DNA of 64,000 nucleotides from Demequina mangrovi (GTDB lineage Bacteria; Actinomycetota; Actinomycetes; Actinomycetales; Demequinaceae). A program made the translations under genes and the position numbers. This document shows positions 37,216 through 45,438 of the stretch, one piece after another. The stretch is taken from positions 147,947 through 211,946 of the forward strand of contig NZ_BBLU01000005.1 of NCBI RefSeq assembly GCF_000759715.1, in the 5' to 3' direction. Each line of letters opens with the position of its first letter. Positions within the stretch are counted from its first letter, which is position 1. Below the pieces are notes generated by a model. The model had not been told where the DNA came from. It saw nothing but the letters and a program-made list of their open reading frames with translations, and did no database searches.

Positions 37216-38157
37216 ATGCGACGCTCTGCCGTGCGTGCAGGTGTGATGGTGCTGGTGGTGAGCGCGGCTACGGGGTGCGCGGGAGCCGAGGGGGACAGCG
37301 GTGAACCGACGCCTTCGGCGTCGTCGATCGCGGTCCCGGAGGGACCGACGCCCGAGGCCGACGCGCCGAGCGCGGAGACGACGCCGACCCCTGAACCGAG
37401 CCCCTCCACCCGCGAAGGCATCGCGGCGATCATGGACTGGGCGGCCGACGCCGAATGGTCCTACGCACCCGGAGGCACGGGCATGCCGATGACGGTGCAG
37501 CTTGCCGAGGGTGCGGCGAGCGACGCGCCGGGCGGTGGTGACTTCGAGCTCGGATGGGGCGTCGAGGCGGACGCGGATGCGGACGGCGTCCTCGATGCGG
37601 CGCTGCCCATCACGAGGGTGCTCGGCGACACCACGGAGGTGCTCTGGTACGTGTGGCTCGGAGTCGAGCACGCGGCGGAGGGCGAACCGACCGCGATCCA
37701 GGTGCCGTACCCGATCGCGCGCGACGTCGCGTGCGGCGACCGTGTGCGCTCGGTCGAGGCGACAGGTACGGGATTCCGCATCGACGAGGCGCTCCGCATG
37801 CCCTGGACCGACGCGCAGCTCGCATGCGAGGACGAGGGGTCGGGAGTTCAGCTCCGCGAGGTGGAGATCGTCGAGGTCGAGGGCGCGCGGTACCCGGTGC
37901 AGACCTCGCCGGTCGCGGCGTGGGGAGGCGTGTGCCCGCGTGCCCCCGAGCTGGACGGATTCGAGGAGACGGGCTTCGAGCTGCGCGTCGGGCCGCCGCA
38001 GACGGCCGCGCTCGCGGTCGACCCCGCGCGGACGTTCTGGGTGTTCGCACTGGACCCCGTGCCGCTCCTCGCCGATGGCGACCTCGCATTCCTGGGCTTC
38101 AACCAGGACATCGCGGGTGATGCTGCCGTCAAGCAGCACTGCGCGTTCTACGACTGA
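37216..38157 (+). CDS. lipoprotein, paralog of 35652 gene
   Basis: 313 residues. Signal peptide ends in TGCAG (lipobox Cys near 21), followed by a Pro/Thr/Glu-rich linker. The domain aligns with the 35652 protein: EADADADGVLDAALPI, LWYVWLG, ACGDRVRSV, VAAWGGVCPR and a final HCAFYD. TTGACC and TAGGGT with a 19-base gap form a promoter about 45 bases upstream. The ATG lies inside a GGACGATGC word. Duplication around the PEBP gene is evident; function unknown. Confidence 0.72.
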   Translation: MRRSAVRAGVMVLVVSAATGCAGAEGDSGEPTPSASSIAVPEGPTPEADAPSAETTPTPEPSPSTREGIAAIMDWAADAEWSYAPGGTGMPMTVQLAEGAASDAPGGGDFELGWGVEADADADGVLDAALPITRVLGDTTEVLWYVWLGVEHAAEGEPTAIQVPYPIARDVACGDRVRSVEATGTGFRIDEALRMPWTDAQLACEDEGSGVQLREVEIVEVEGARYPVQTSPVAAWGGVCPRAPELDGFEETGFELRVGPPQTAALAVDPARTFWVFALDPVPLLADGDLAFLGFNQDIAGDAAVKQHCAFYD

Positions 38158-38167
38158 CAAGGCGGCG

Positions 38168-39202
38168 TCACACGAAGCCCGCGAAGTGCGAGGCGTCGAC
38201 CCCTGACGCGATCCGGCGGCCCCAGGCGCGCAGCTCTGGGACCGCGCCGACCGCGTCGATGGTGGAGAGCGGGGTCGGCGCTTCGGCGTCGTAGCGCGTG
38301 TAGGTGAAGAGCGGCGCGGCATGGACGGGCAACCCCTCGACGGCGCCCACCTCCTCGTCGAGATCCAGGCCGTGGCGCACGGTGCTCAACGACCGGCACG
38401 CGAGGTCCTGCTGCACCGCGATCGAATGCATCAGCGACAACGGGACCTCGTTCGCGTGGTCCCAGAGCATCCGCTCCGGTGTCCCTGGCGCCACCGTCAC
38501 CGGGGAGGACCCGGTGCCGACGCTCACCAGCAGCAGACGGTCGGGCCCCGTCGCCCAGCCGAGGCGGTACTCCGGCATCGTCGCCATGAGGAAGAGCTGG
38601 AACGCGGGGTTGTTGAGCGGCGTCGTGCCGCCGTCGGTGAACTCGAACGAGACGCCGTCGAGCGTGATGCGCTCCGCCGGGAAGTAGGTCGGCGCGGCGG
38701 TGCTGGCGCGGACCAGCTGCCACAGAGGTATGCGCAGGTTCGAGCTCGCGAGCGCGGGGTCGTTGAAGGCGGCTCGAGGATTGCTGCTCACCGGCCAGGG
38801 CGAGTCCGTGGTCGCGTTCCGGACGCCCACCATGAGCAGGCACCGCAGGCGCGGCGAACCCAGCAAGGTGTCGGTGCCGAGCTCCCGTTGGAGCAACGCG
38901 GTCAGGCCCCGATGGTCGTAGCGATGCCTCAGCCGGGCGAGCCCGTTCGCGCGGTGGAAGATGCGCCGAGCCTGCGATTGGTAGAGGTCCAGCACCTCAT
39001 GAGCGGATCTCCCCAGCGCGAGCGCTGCCGCGATGATGGCGCCCGTGCTGGTGCCGGCGATGTAGTCGAACCAGTCGCCCAGCCTCAGGTCAGGGTCGCC
39101 CGTCTCGCGACGCAGGACCGCCTCGATCTCGACGATGGTCTCGAGCGCGACAACCCCACGGATCCCGCCGCCGTCGATCGCGAGCAGCCTGCGACGCTCC
39201 AC
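38168..39202 (-). CDS. patatin-like phospholipase
   Basis: Patatin-fold lipid acyl hydrolase of 344 residues. The oxyanion loop DGGGIRGVVALE is at residues 10-21, the nucleophile GTSTG has Ser52, and the catalytic Asp is in FTDGGTTPLNNPA near 190, so the dyad is complete. Related bacterial patatins (CapV type in CBASS) degrade membrane phospholipids when a nucleotide second messenger is sensed. No cGAS-like synthase is nearby; instead the gene starts six bases after a tandem-RyR protein, suggesting that protein supplies sensing. No TM or signal peptide seen. Confidence 0.9.
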   Translation of the reverse strand: MERRRLLAIDGGGIRGVVALETIVEIEAVLRRETGDPDLRLGDWFDYIAGTSTGAIIAAALALGRSAHEVLDLYQSQARRIFHRANGLARLRHRYDHRGLTALLQRELGTDTLLGSPRLRCLLMVGVRNATTDSPWPVSSNPRAAFNDPALASSNLRIPLWQLVRASTAAPTYFPAERITLDGVSFEFTDGGTTPLNNPAFQLFLMATMPEYRLGWATGPDRLLLVSVGTGSSPVTVAPGTPERMLWDHANEVPLSLMHSIAVQQDLACRSLSTVRHGLDLDEEVGAVEGLPVHAAPLFTYTRYDAEAPTPLSTIDAVGAVPELRAWGRRIASGVDASHFAGFV

Positions 39203-39208
39203 CGGTCG

Positions 39209-39628
39209 TCAGCCGTCCGCGTCGCCGACCGCGAGGCCCACCGCAGCGAGCAGCTCCGGCAGGTCGCGCACGCGCATGAGGTCAAGCTCGCGCGTCGCAT
39301 CGTCGAGCTCCCCCCACTCCACGAGGTCGGGATGTGTGCCGCGGCCCGATGCGCGCGTGAAGCGCGCCCACCGCAGGTGCTCGATCCGTCCTCCTGCCTC
39401 GACCTCCTCTGGGGTGAGCCTCGAGCGGGCACCCGGCGCCTCTCGTGGGACGATGCGGAGGCCGAGCGCCGCGGCCAGCGTGGGCTGGAAGCGCGCCCAG
39501 GCGCGATTCGCGTCCCGCGTGTGCTCATCGAGCGCGCGCCACTCGACTGCAGCCGGAGATGCAGGTGCGGCATCGGCGAAGCGGGCGTGCGCGAGCTCCG
39601 CCAGCCGTTCCATCTGAGCCTCGTTCAC
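39209..39628 (-). CDS. tandem RyR-domain protein
   Basis: 139 residues holding two RyR-type modules. Repeat 1 (about 8-62) reads AELAHARFADA, AVEWRALDEHTRDANRAWAR and LAAALGLRI; repeat 2 (about 84-137) reads IEHLRWARFTRA, HPDLVEWGELDDATRELDL and LPELLAAVGLAV. RyR domains are named after the ryanodine receptor and occur in bacteria in presumed nucleotide-signal systems. GTG at 39628 has GAGGGG eight bases upstream; ATG at 39613 is an alternative. First gene of an operon with patatin; divergent from an operon that also has a RyR domain. Confidence 0.78.
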   Translation of the reverse strand: MNEAQMERLAELAHARFADAAPASPAAVEWRALDEHTRDANRAWARFQPTLAAALGLRIVPREAPGARSRLTPEEVEAGGRIEHLRWARFTRASGRGTHPDLVEWGELDDATRELDLMRVRDLPELLAAVGLAVGDADG

Positions 39629-39694
39629 ACCCTTCACCCCTCGTATCCGATATGTGAAGATACTCACAGCATCACGCGTAGGGGGGAAGTCGCG

Positions 39695-41356
39695 ATGCGA
39701 CATCGGTTGTGGGCGCACTGGGACAGGTCCGGCTGGATCGTCATGCTGCTCGCGGTCGCCGCGGTCTACCTTCTGGGGCTCATCGGGCTCACTCGGTACG
39801 CGGATCTCGTCGGCGAGGACTGGTCGCTCGGCACCCGGCTCTATCTCGCGCTCACGCTCTTCTTCCTCGAGAACGGAGACGCCGAAGGGGCCGTGCCCTG
39901 GGCGCTCGAAGTCGCGCGTTGGCTCGCGCCGCTGGTGCTCGCGACGGCGGCGGTCGGCACCGCGCTGACGCTCGCGAGGCGCCGTGCGGGGGAGTGGTGG
40001 TCGCGGTGGTATCGCGGTCACGTGGTGGTGGTCGGCCTGGGCGAGCGCGGGTGGCGGGTGGCGCACAGCGCCCGGAACCGGGGCCGCCGGGTCGTCGTGA
40101 TCGATGCCGACGCGGAGAGCCCGCGGCTCCGCGACGCGCGCCGGGCGGGCATCCCGGTGGTGCTCGGCTCCGGAGCGGATCCCGAGCGGCTGCGCGCGGC
40201 GCGCGTCGACCGGGCGGAGCGGATGATCGTCCTGGTCGGAGACGCAGCCCTCGGCGCCGCGGTCGCCGATGCGCTGGCCGAGGTCGAGGCGAGCGTCGGG
40301 GCGATGCACGATGACTTCTGCTGCTTCGTGGAGGTAGGCGACGGTCGGGCCGTCCACGATCTCAACGCGCTCCTCACGGCCACGCGTCGGCCCGGCAGCA
40401 GGGAGTTCTTCAGCCTCGAGGGTCGTGCGGGGCCGCTGGTGGTGGACCGGTGGGCCGGCTTCATGGGCGCGACCCACGCGGATCCGGTCGTGGTCGTCGG
40501 TGGGACGACCGCTGCGCGATCGGTGACGGCGACCGCGGCGCGCCAGTGGCGTGCGCGGGTCCGCGACGGCTCGACCGCGAGCGGGATGAGCATCCTCTGG
40601 ATCCGCCCGGAAGGGGTCCCGGCCGGAGGTGTCGTCTCGACCGCGGAGGCCGCGGTCGACTCGCTCGAGGCGCCGCGTGGCGCGCTGCGGACGCGGTTCG
40701 CCGACGCGCTCGACGGGCTCGTACGGCCGCCCGGACTGGTGGTGATCGCGCACGACGACGATGCGGAGGCGCTGGAGCTGCTCCTCGCCGCCGATCTGCG
40801 CCTGCGTGGCGGAGACACGCGCGTGGTCGCCGTCACCATCACCCGGTCGTTGGTGTCGCTCGTGCGCGACCATCCGCGCATCGAGGTCTTCGACGTGCTC
40901 GACGAGCTGTGCTCCGAGGAGGCGATCGCGCGGGGTCAGCTCGACGAGATGGCACGGGCTCTCCACCTCGGCTACCTGCGGCAGCTCGACCGGACCAGAA
41001 CGCTCGACGAGCGGAGGCTCAAAGCCGCCTACCGGCCGTGGGACCGGTTGTCGCCCGAGTACCGCGCCGATAACTACGCGGCGGCCCGGGACGCGTGGGT
41101 GCAGCTCAGGCTGCGCGGCTACGACGTGGTGCCGTTGGGTGCCGTCGCTCCCGTGGTGGAGTCCTTCCCGCCCGACGAGCTCGAGGAGCTCGCGGCCGCC
41201 GAGCACGCGCGATGGTTCGCCAAGGAGTTCCCGCAGGCTCCACCGCCGGAGTGGGCCGATGTCACGCCCGAGAACGCCGCCCAGAGCCGTGATCAGATCC
41301 GCCGCATGCCCGGCGTGCTGGCCGCGGCCGACCTGCAGATCGCGAGGATCTCATGA
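39695..41356 (+). CDS. 2TM-Rossmann (TrkA_N) protein with C-terminal RyR domain
   Basis: 553 residues. TM helices at about 14-33 and 72-94 flank a short hydrophobic segment (47-60), the layout of a potassium channel subunit, but no TVGYG filter is present (LYLALTLFFLENGDAEG instead). A Rossmann domain follows (HVVVVGLGERGWRVA at 109-123, Asp137 after the second strand), then a second Rossmann-like domain (VVVVGGTTAARS near 265). Residues about 495-553 form a RyR domain (AEHARWFAKEF, RDQIRRMPGVLAAADLQI). AGGGGGGAA is six bases before the ATG; the stop overlaps the TIR gene by four bases. Confidence 0.8.
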   Translation: MRHRLWAHWDRSGWIVMLLAVAAVYLLGLIGLTRYADLVGEDWSLGTRLYLALTLFFLENGDAEGAVPWALEVARWLAPLVLATAAVGTALTLARRRAGEWWSRWYRGHVVVVGLGERGWRVAHSARNRGRRVVVIDADAESPRLRDARRAGIPVVLGSGADPERLRAARVDRAERMIVLVGDAALGAAVADALAEVEASVGAMHDDFCCFVEVGDGRAVHDLNALLTATRRPGSREFFSLEGRAGPLVVDRWAGFMGATHADPVVVVGGTTAARSVTATAARQWRARVRDGSTASGMSILWIRPEGVPAGGVVSTAEAAVDSLEAPRGALRTRFADALDGLVRPPGLVVIAHDDDAEALELLLAADLRLRGGDTRVVAVTITRSLVSLVRDHPRIEVFDVLDELCSEEAIARGQLDEMARALHLGYLRQLDRTRTLDERRLKAAYRPWDRLSPEYRADNYAAARDAWVQLRLRGYDVVPLGAVAPVVESFPPDELEELAAAEHARWFAKEFPQAPPPEWADVTPENAAQSRDQIRRMPGVLAAADLQIARIS

Positions 41357-43266
41357 GCGAGCAAGCGCAGCCGCAGAGCCGCGGCACCGGGAGGCGCTAC
41401 GACGTCTTCATCTCGTACTCCCGCAAGGCCGACGGACAGTTCGCGCCGTCGCTCCAACGCGCGCTCGCTCGCTTCGGGCGGCCGTGGCATCGGCGCCGCT
41501 CCTTCGAGGTGTTCCGCGACCAGACCGGCCTGTCGGTGAATCCCGATCTGGAAGACTCGATCGTCGCGGCGCTCGACAGCTCGGAGTACTTCGTGCTGCT
41601 CGCCTCGCCCATGGCGGCGGGATCGGATTGGGTGGGCAAGGAGATCCGGCACTGCCTGGAGACCAAGGGGCCCGAGCGCCTCATCGTGGTGATCACGGAG
41701 GGCGAGGCCGAGTGGGACCACGAGGCGGGGGACTTCACCGCCGATTCCACGGCGATCCACCCGGCGCTGCGCGGCGTCCTCGACGCGGAGCCGTTCCTCG
41801 TCGATCTCAAGTGGGCAGAGCGCGCGGCCGACTTGACCAGCGACAACAGCCATTACCGCGCGGACGTCGCGCGCATCGTGTCGCGGGTGACGGGCGAGAG
41901 CGTGGACGATGCGATCCGGCGCGACCTCGCTCAGCGTCGGCGCACGCGCGCGATGGTGGGTGCGGCTGTCCTCCTCATGGGGATCGCTGCCGCCGCCGCG
42001 GTGGTCGCGGCGCTCGTCGCCCAGGAGAACCAGCGTGTCGCGGCGGCGGAGAGGGATGCCGCGGAGGCGGAGGCGCGCGTGGCGCTCGGGCGCGAGTTCG
42101 CGGCGCTCGCCCGCGGGCAGGAGGACTCGCGTGCGGCGCTCGCGCTGGCAGCGGAGGCGTACGCGCTTGCGCCGAGCGCTGAGCCGGCGGGGGCGATGCT
42201 CGAGATCGCCGCCCGAGCCGACCATGAGGGCGGCATCGACCTGTCGGCGATCCTTCCGGCGGGCGTCGGCGCCGGCATGGTCCAGGGCTCGTCCGCGACC
42301 GGTCGCCTCGTGGTGAGCACCGGCGGCGGCGCGATGGTGATGGACGCCGTGACGGGCGAGACGTGGACCGCGCTCGAGGAGGGGATCGCGCTCTCGCCCG
42401 ACGGCACGGTCGCGCTGGGGCCGTCGGGCACGGTCGTCCACCTCGAGGACGGAGGAGCCGTGACGGCGGGCGCACAGCTTCCGCCGCCTGTGTCGGAGGT
42501 GGCCTTCGCCGAGTCGGCCGGAAGCGCGGCGTATCTGGCCGACGGCCCTGACGGTCCGGATGTCGTGCTCGCGGACCTGGCCTCCGGAGGCGAGCGGCGA
42601 GCGCCGCTCGATGCATATGTCGACTTGTGGTGCCCCGAATGCATGGCGATCGACGTCACCGCGGACGCTGAGAGCGTGGCGGTCCGGGTCTCCGGCTCGA
42701 GCACGTACGCGGGGGCCGGAGCCACAGTCCTCGCCTTCGCGTCGGCTGCCGATGCGCTGACCGAGGTGATGCGCCGGGAGTCGACCGCGATCGGCACCGC
42801 GCGCTTCAACGACGACGACACGGAGCTCTGGGTCCGCGACGGCGCGGAGATCCTGGTCCTCGATCCGCGCACCCTCGAGGAGGAGGGCGACGCGATGCAG
42901 ATCTCGTCTCCAGGGCCGCTGGTGTTCCTCAGCGACGAGTTCGCACTCACGAGAGCGCTCGCCTGCGAACCGCCGGCGCTGCTCTCGGTGCCGACGATGT
43001 CGCGCGTGGCCAGCCTGCCGGTCGACGGTCCGCCGCCCACGGAGGGCGTCGGGTGTCAGAACGAATCCGGCGCCGGGGCCGTGGTCACCGGTCTTGAGGC
43101 CGGTCGCTACATCCTGAGCGAGCTCGGGGTCTGGCCCGTGCGTGGCGAGGATCTCGAAGGGTACGTCTGCACGGCGCTCGGCTCCGTGCCGACCTCGGCG
43201 GAGTACGAGGCCTGGACCGGGCTGGCCCACACGCCGGTCGCGTGCGGGGCCGAGGGTGCCGCATGA
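41353..43266 (+). CDS. TIR domain + TM + beta-propeller-like protein
   Basis: 637 residues. TIR domain at 15-190: YDVFISYSRKAD (16-27), FEVFRDQTGLS, LLASPMAAGSDW and catalytic-type Glu97 in WVGKEI, so NAD(P)-cleaving activity is plausible. A TM helix spans about 201-222, then a helical linker ending near 265, then a degenerate propeller-like region outside the membrane. It is coupled by ATGA overlaps to the RyR protein before and its sister after. By analogy with Thoeris and other TIR systems it may make an ADP-ribose-type signal or deplete NAD; the outside propeller would be the trigger sensor. That role is inference. Confidence 0.85.
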   Translation: MSEQAQPQSRGTGRRYDVFISYSRKADGQFAPSLQRALARFGRPWHRRRSFEVFRDQTGLSVNPDLEDSIVAALDSSEYFVLLASPMAAGSDWVGKEIRHCLETKGPERLIVVITEGEAEWDHEAGDFTADSTAIHPALRGVLDAEPFLVDLKWAERAADLTSDNSHYRADVARIVSRVTGESVDDAIRRDLAQRRRTRAMVGAAVLLMGIAAAAAVVAALVAQENQRVAAAERDAAEAEARVALGREFAALARGQEDSRAALALAAEAYALAPSAEPAGAMLEIAARADHEGGIDLSAILPAGVGAGMVQGSSATGRLVVSTGGGAMVMDAVTGETWTALEEGIALSPDGTVALGPSGTVVHLEDGGAVTAGAQLPPPVSEVAFAESAGSAAYLADGPDGPDVVLADLASGGERRAPLDAYVDLWCPECMAIDVTADAESVAVRVSGSSTYAGAGATVLAFASAADALTEVMRRESTAIGTARFNDDDTELWVRDGAEILVLDPRTLEEEGDAMQISSPGPLVFLSDEFALTRALACEPPALLSVPTMSRVASLPVDGPPPTEGVGCQNESGAGAVVTGLEAGRYILSELGVWPVRGEDLEGYVCTALGSVPTSAEYEAWTGLAHTPVACGAEGAA

Positions 43267-45206
43267 CGACGCCGACGATCTACCTCTGCGCCGCCGACGG
43301 GCCGGACGCGTCCCTCGCGGATGCCTTCGAGAGCGCTCTTCCGCGCGCGGCGGGCCGTCGCCGGGTGCGGGTGGTGCGCGCCGGGGACCCGGCCGCGCGC
43401 GACTGGTTCCTGCTCCTCGCCTCGCCCGAGGCGGCCGCGAGCGAGGCGGTCGAGCGGGCCATCGTCGCGCGCACCACGGCGGTCGGGGTCGCACGTTTCC
43501 AGGTCGTGGTGACGGCGGGCACCTGGGACTGGGACGTGAGCCGTGGGTCGCTCGATGCGGCCTCGACGGCGGTGCCGCGAGCGCTGGTGACGGCGTTCCG
43601 CACGCCTCCGCGGCACCTCGACTACGGCGCCGACCGCACCCGGCATGTCTCGCTGCGCAACGCGGTCTTCGCCGAGCAGGTCGCGGAGATCGTCGCCCCG
43701 GCGATCGGTGTCGCGAAGGACCAGATCTTCGGGGAGGAGGTCCGGGCGCGCAGACGCACGCGATGGCTCACCCGGGCGACGGCGTCGCTCCTGGCAGTGC
43801 TCGGGCTTGCCGCCGGTGCGGGCGCGGTGCTGGCGACGGCCGCCGCAGCCGAGGCCGAGCGCGAGCGCGATCGTGCGGTGCTCGAACGTGCCGCGAGCGA
43901 GAGCCGTCGGCTCGCGGCGTTGGCGGACCAGGTACGTTCCGAGGACGGTGCGCTCGCGACGTTGCTCGCGATCGAGGCCGGCCGGGCGGCGGAGACCGAG
44001 CAGGCCGCCGCCGCGCTGGCGGCCGCGCAGGTCGCCGACAGCTCGGTCGTGCGAACCGAGCGGGCCACGGCGGAGACGCGCCGCCTGCTCGGCCACGACA
44101 GCGGCGTCGCGGATATCGACGCGGGGCTCGCGCACGTCGCCACGGTCGATTGGCGCGGCGTGGTCCGCATCTGGCCCTTGGCCGAGGCGGGGAGCCCGGT
44201 GGAGGTCGATACCGAGGGCGCCGCCTACGCGATCGCATGGGCGCACGACGGTGAGACCTTGGGCGCCCTCGTCGGAGGTGAGCTGCGGACCTTCGACGCG
44301 ACCGGCATGCCGCTCGACACGGTGGCGGTGGAGCCGGGCGCGCTCACGCTCGCGTCGTGGGGGCCGACGGGTTTCGTGGCCGCCGGGCAGTCGGTCACGC
44401 TGGCCTCCGACGGCGAGGTCTCGGCATCGGGTCTACCGGAGCGCATGCTCCCGGGTGACACGATCCTCTTCGCCCAGGGCAGCGCCGACGGTGCGAGCGT
44501 CGTGTTCGGCACCGGCCAGTCGCAGGTGGTAGCGGTCGACGGGAGCCTGGAGGTGCTGTCCTCGTGGAAGTACGAGGTGTCCCGGACCGGGTACCTCGCG
44601 ACCATGGAGGTTCCGATCACCGTGTTGGCCTCGGACGGCGCGACCCGCGTGATCTTGCCCCCGGACAACGTTCGCGTGGTGATGTCCCATCCGGCGACGA
44701 GCGCGGCGGGCGAGTCCACGGGACCGATCGCCGCCGTGGTCGATGTTCAGACCGGGCAGGTCGTCGAGGAGCTGGTCGGTGACGGGTACTTCCCGCTGCC
44801 TGCCGGAGCCGCAGGGCTTCTTCCCGACGGAAAGGCGGTCGCGCTGTCGACCGGGGGGCTCGAGGCCGGAGCGTCGCTCGCAGTCTCGGGCTTCGACCTC
44901 GACCTGGCCTCCGTCCCGTTCCCGGAGAGCATGCGGATGCTCGAGCTCTCGGATGACGGCACGTGGCTCGTTCTCGCCGGTGGCGACGACGAGGCCTACA
45001 TGGTGTCGACCGGTGTCGTGCCGGCGTCCGTCGACGAGCAGCCGGACGCGGCCGTCGCCGGTGCCGATCAGGCCTGCGGCGTCGCTGGTCGCAACATGAC
45101 CGAAGGCGAGTGGCGTCTGTACATGCTCGACGAGCCGTACCGCGCGACGTGCGATGCGTATGCGGCACCGCACATCGAGGCGGATGCGGAGGCCGCGCAG
45201 ACGTGA
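43263..45206 (+). CDS. degenerate TIR-like domain + TM + beta-propeller protein
   Basis: 647 residues with the same plan as the preceding protein. The N-terminal domain lacks the FISYSR strand motif (IYLCAADG instead); aligned on LLASP, the partner's Trp93 and Glu97 are Ala62 and Ala66 here, so catalysis is not expected. TM at about 170-193, coiled linker, then a propeller with a recognisable WD-type blade (GHDSGVADIDAG..WRGVVRIW). Best read as a pseudoenzyme partner or co-sensor. The ATG overlaps the previous stop by four bases. Confidence 0.8.
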   Translation: MTTPTIYLCAADGPDASLADAFESALPRAAGRRRVRVVRAGDPAARDWFLLLASPEAAASEAVERAIVARTTAVGVARFQVVVTAGTWDWDVSRGSLDAASTAVPRALVTAFRTPPRHLDYGADRTRHVSLRNAVFAEQVAEIVAPAIGVAKDQIFGEEVRARRRTRWLTRATASLLAVLGLAAGAGAVLATAAAAEAERERDRAVLERAASESRRLAALADQVRSEDGALATLLAIEAGRAAETEQAAAALAAAQVADSSVVRTERATAETRRLLGHDSGVADIDAGLAHVATVDWRGVVRIWPLAEAGSPVEVDTEGAAYAIAWAHDGETLGALVGGELRTFDATGMPLDTVAVEPGALTLASWGPTGFVAAGQSVTLASDGEVSASGLPERMLPGDTILFAQGSADGASVVFGTGQSQVVAVDGSLEVLSSWKYEVSRTGYLATMEVPITVLASDGATRVILPPDNVRVVMSHPATSAAGESTGPIAAVVDVQTGQVVEELVGDGYFPLPAGAAGLLPDGKAVALSTGGLEAGASLAVSGFDLDLASVPFPESMRMLELSDDGTWLVLAGGDDEAYMVSTGVVPASVDEQPDAAVAGADQACGVAGRNMTEGEWRLYMLDEPYRATCDAYAAPHIEADAEAAQT

Positions 45207-45403
45207 AGGGCGCACGCGTCGAAAGCGAGGTCCTCGACTGGCTCCTCGCCGGCGACGTCGCGGTCCGGTACCAGACCCACCGCACGCTGCTCGGCTCGCC
45301 CGAGCAGGTACTGGTGCCGGTCCACGCGCTGCACGTGCTCGCGCACTTCGACGGCGAGATCGCGCCCGACGGTGGCGAGGAGCGGCCGAGTGGCGCATCC
45401 TGA
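45203..45403 (+). pseudogene. truncated cyclase-like open frame
   Basis: 66-codon frame from a GTG overlapping the previous stop (GTGA). The first 25 residues, ESEVLDWLLAGDVAVRYQTH and following, resemble the N-terminus of actinobacterial proteins annotated squalene-cyclase-like; the remainder (HVLAHFDGEIAPDGGEERP) does not continue that fold. It is therefore either a decayed remnant or a short unrelated gene at the end of the TIR operon. Confidence 0.5.
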
Positions 45404-45438
45404 GGGATAGCCCCCACGCGCTCTCGAGGAGTGGAACG

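Noticed and set aside
38168..39202. CBASS system based on the patatin gene
   Set aside because: No CD-NTase, E1/E2 or JAB gene is nearby; the neighbours carry RyR and TIR domains instead.
38321..39694. Long upstream extension of the RyR-Rossmann frame
   Set aside because: Runs antisense through patatin and tandem-RyR genes; the real start at 39695 has a good ribosome site and TM segment.
39695..41356. Ordinary potassium channel or Trk uptake protein
   Set aside because: No TVGYG filter and a C-terminal RyR domain.
39695..43266. Classical Thoeris system
   Set aside because: A TIR gene is present but no ThsA-type SIR2-SLOG effector; the TIR protein has a TM helix and propeller.
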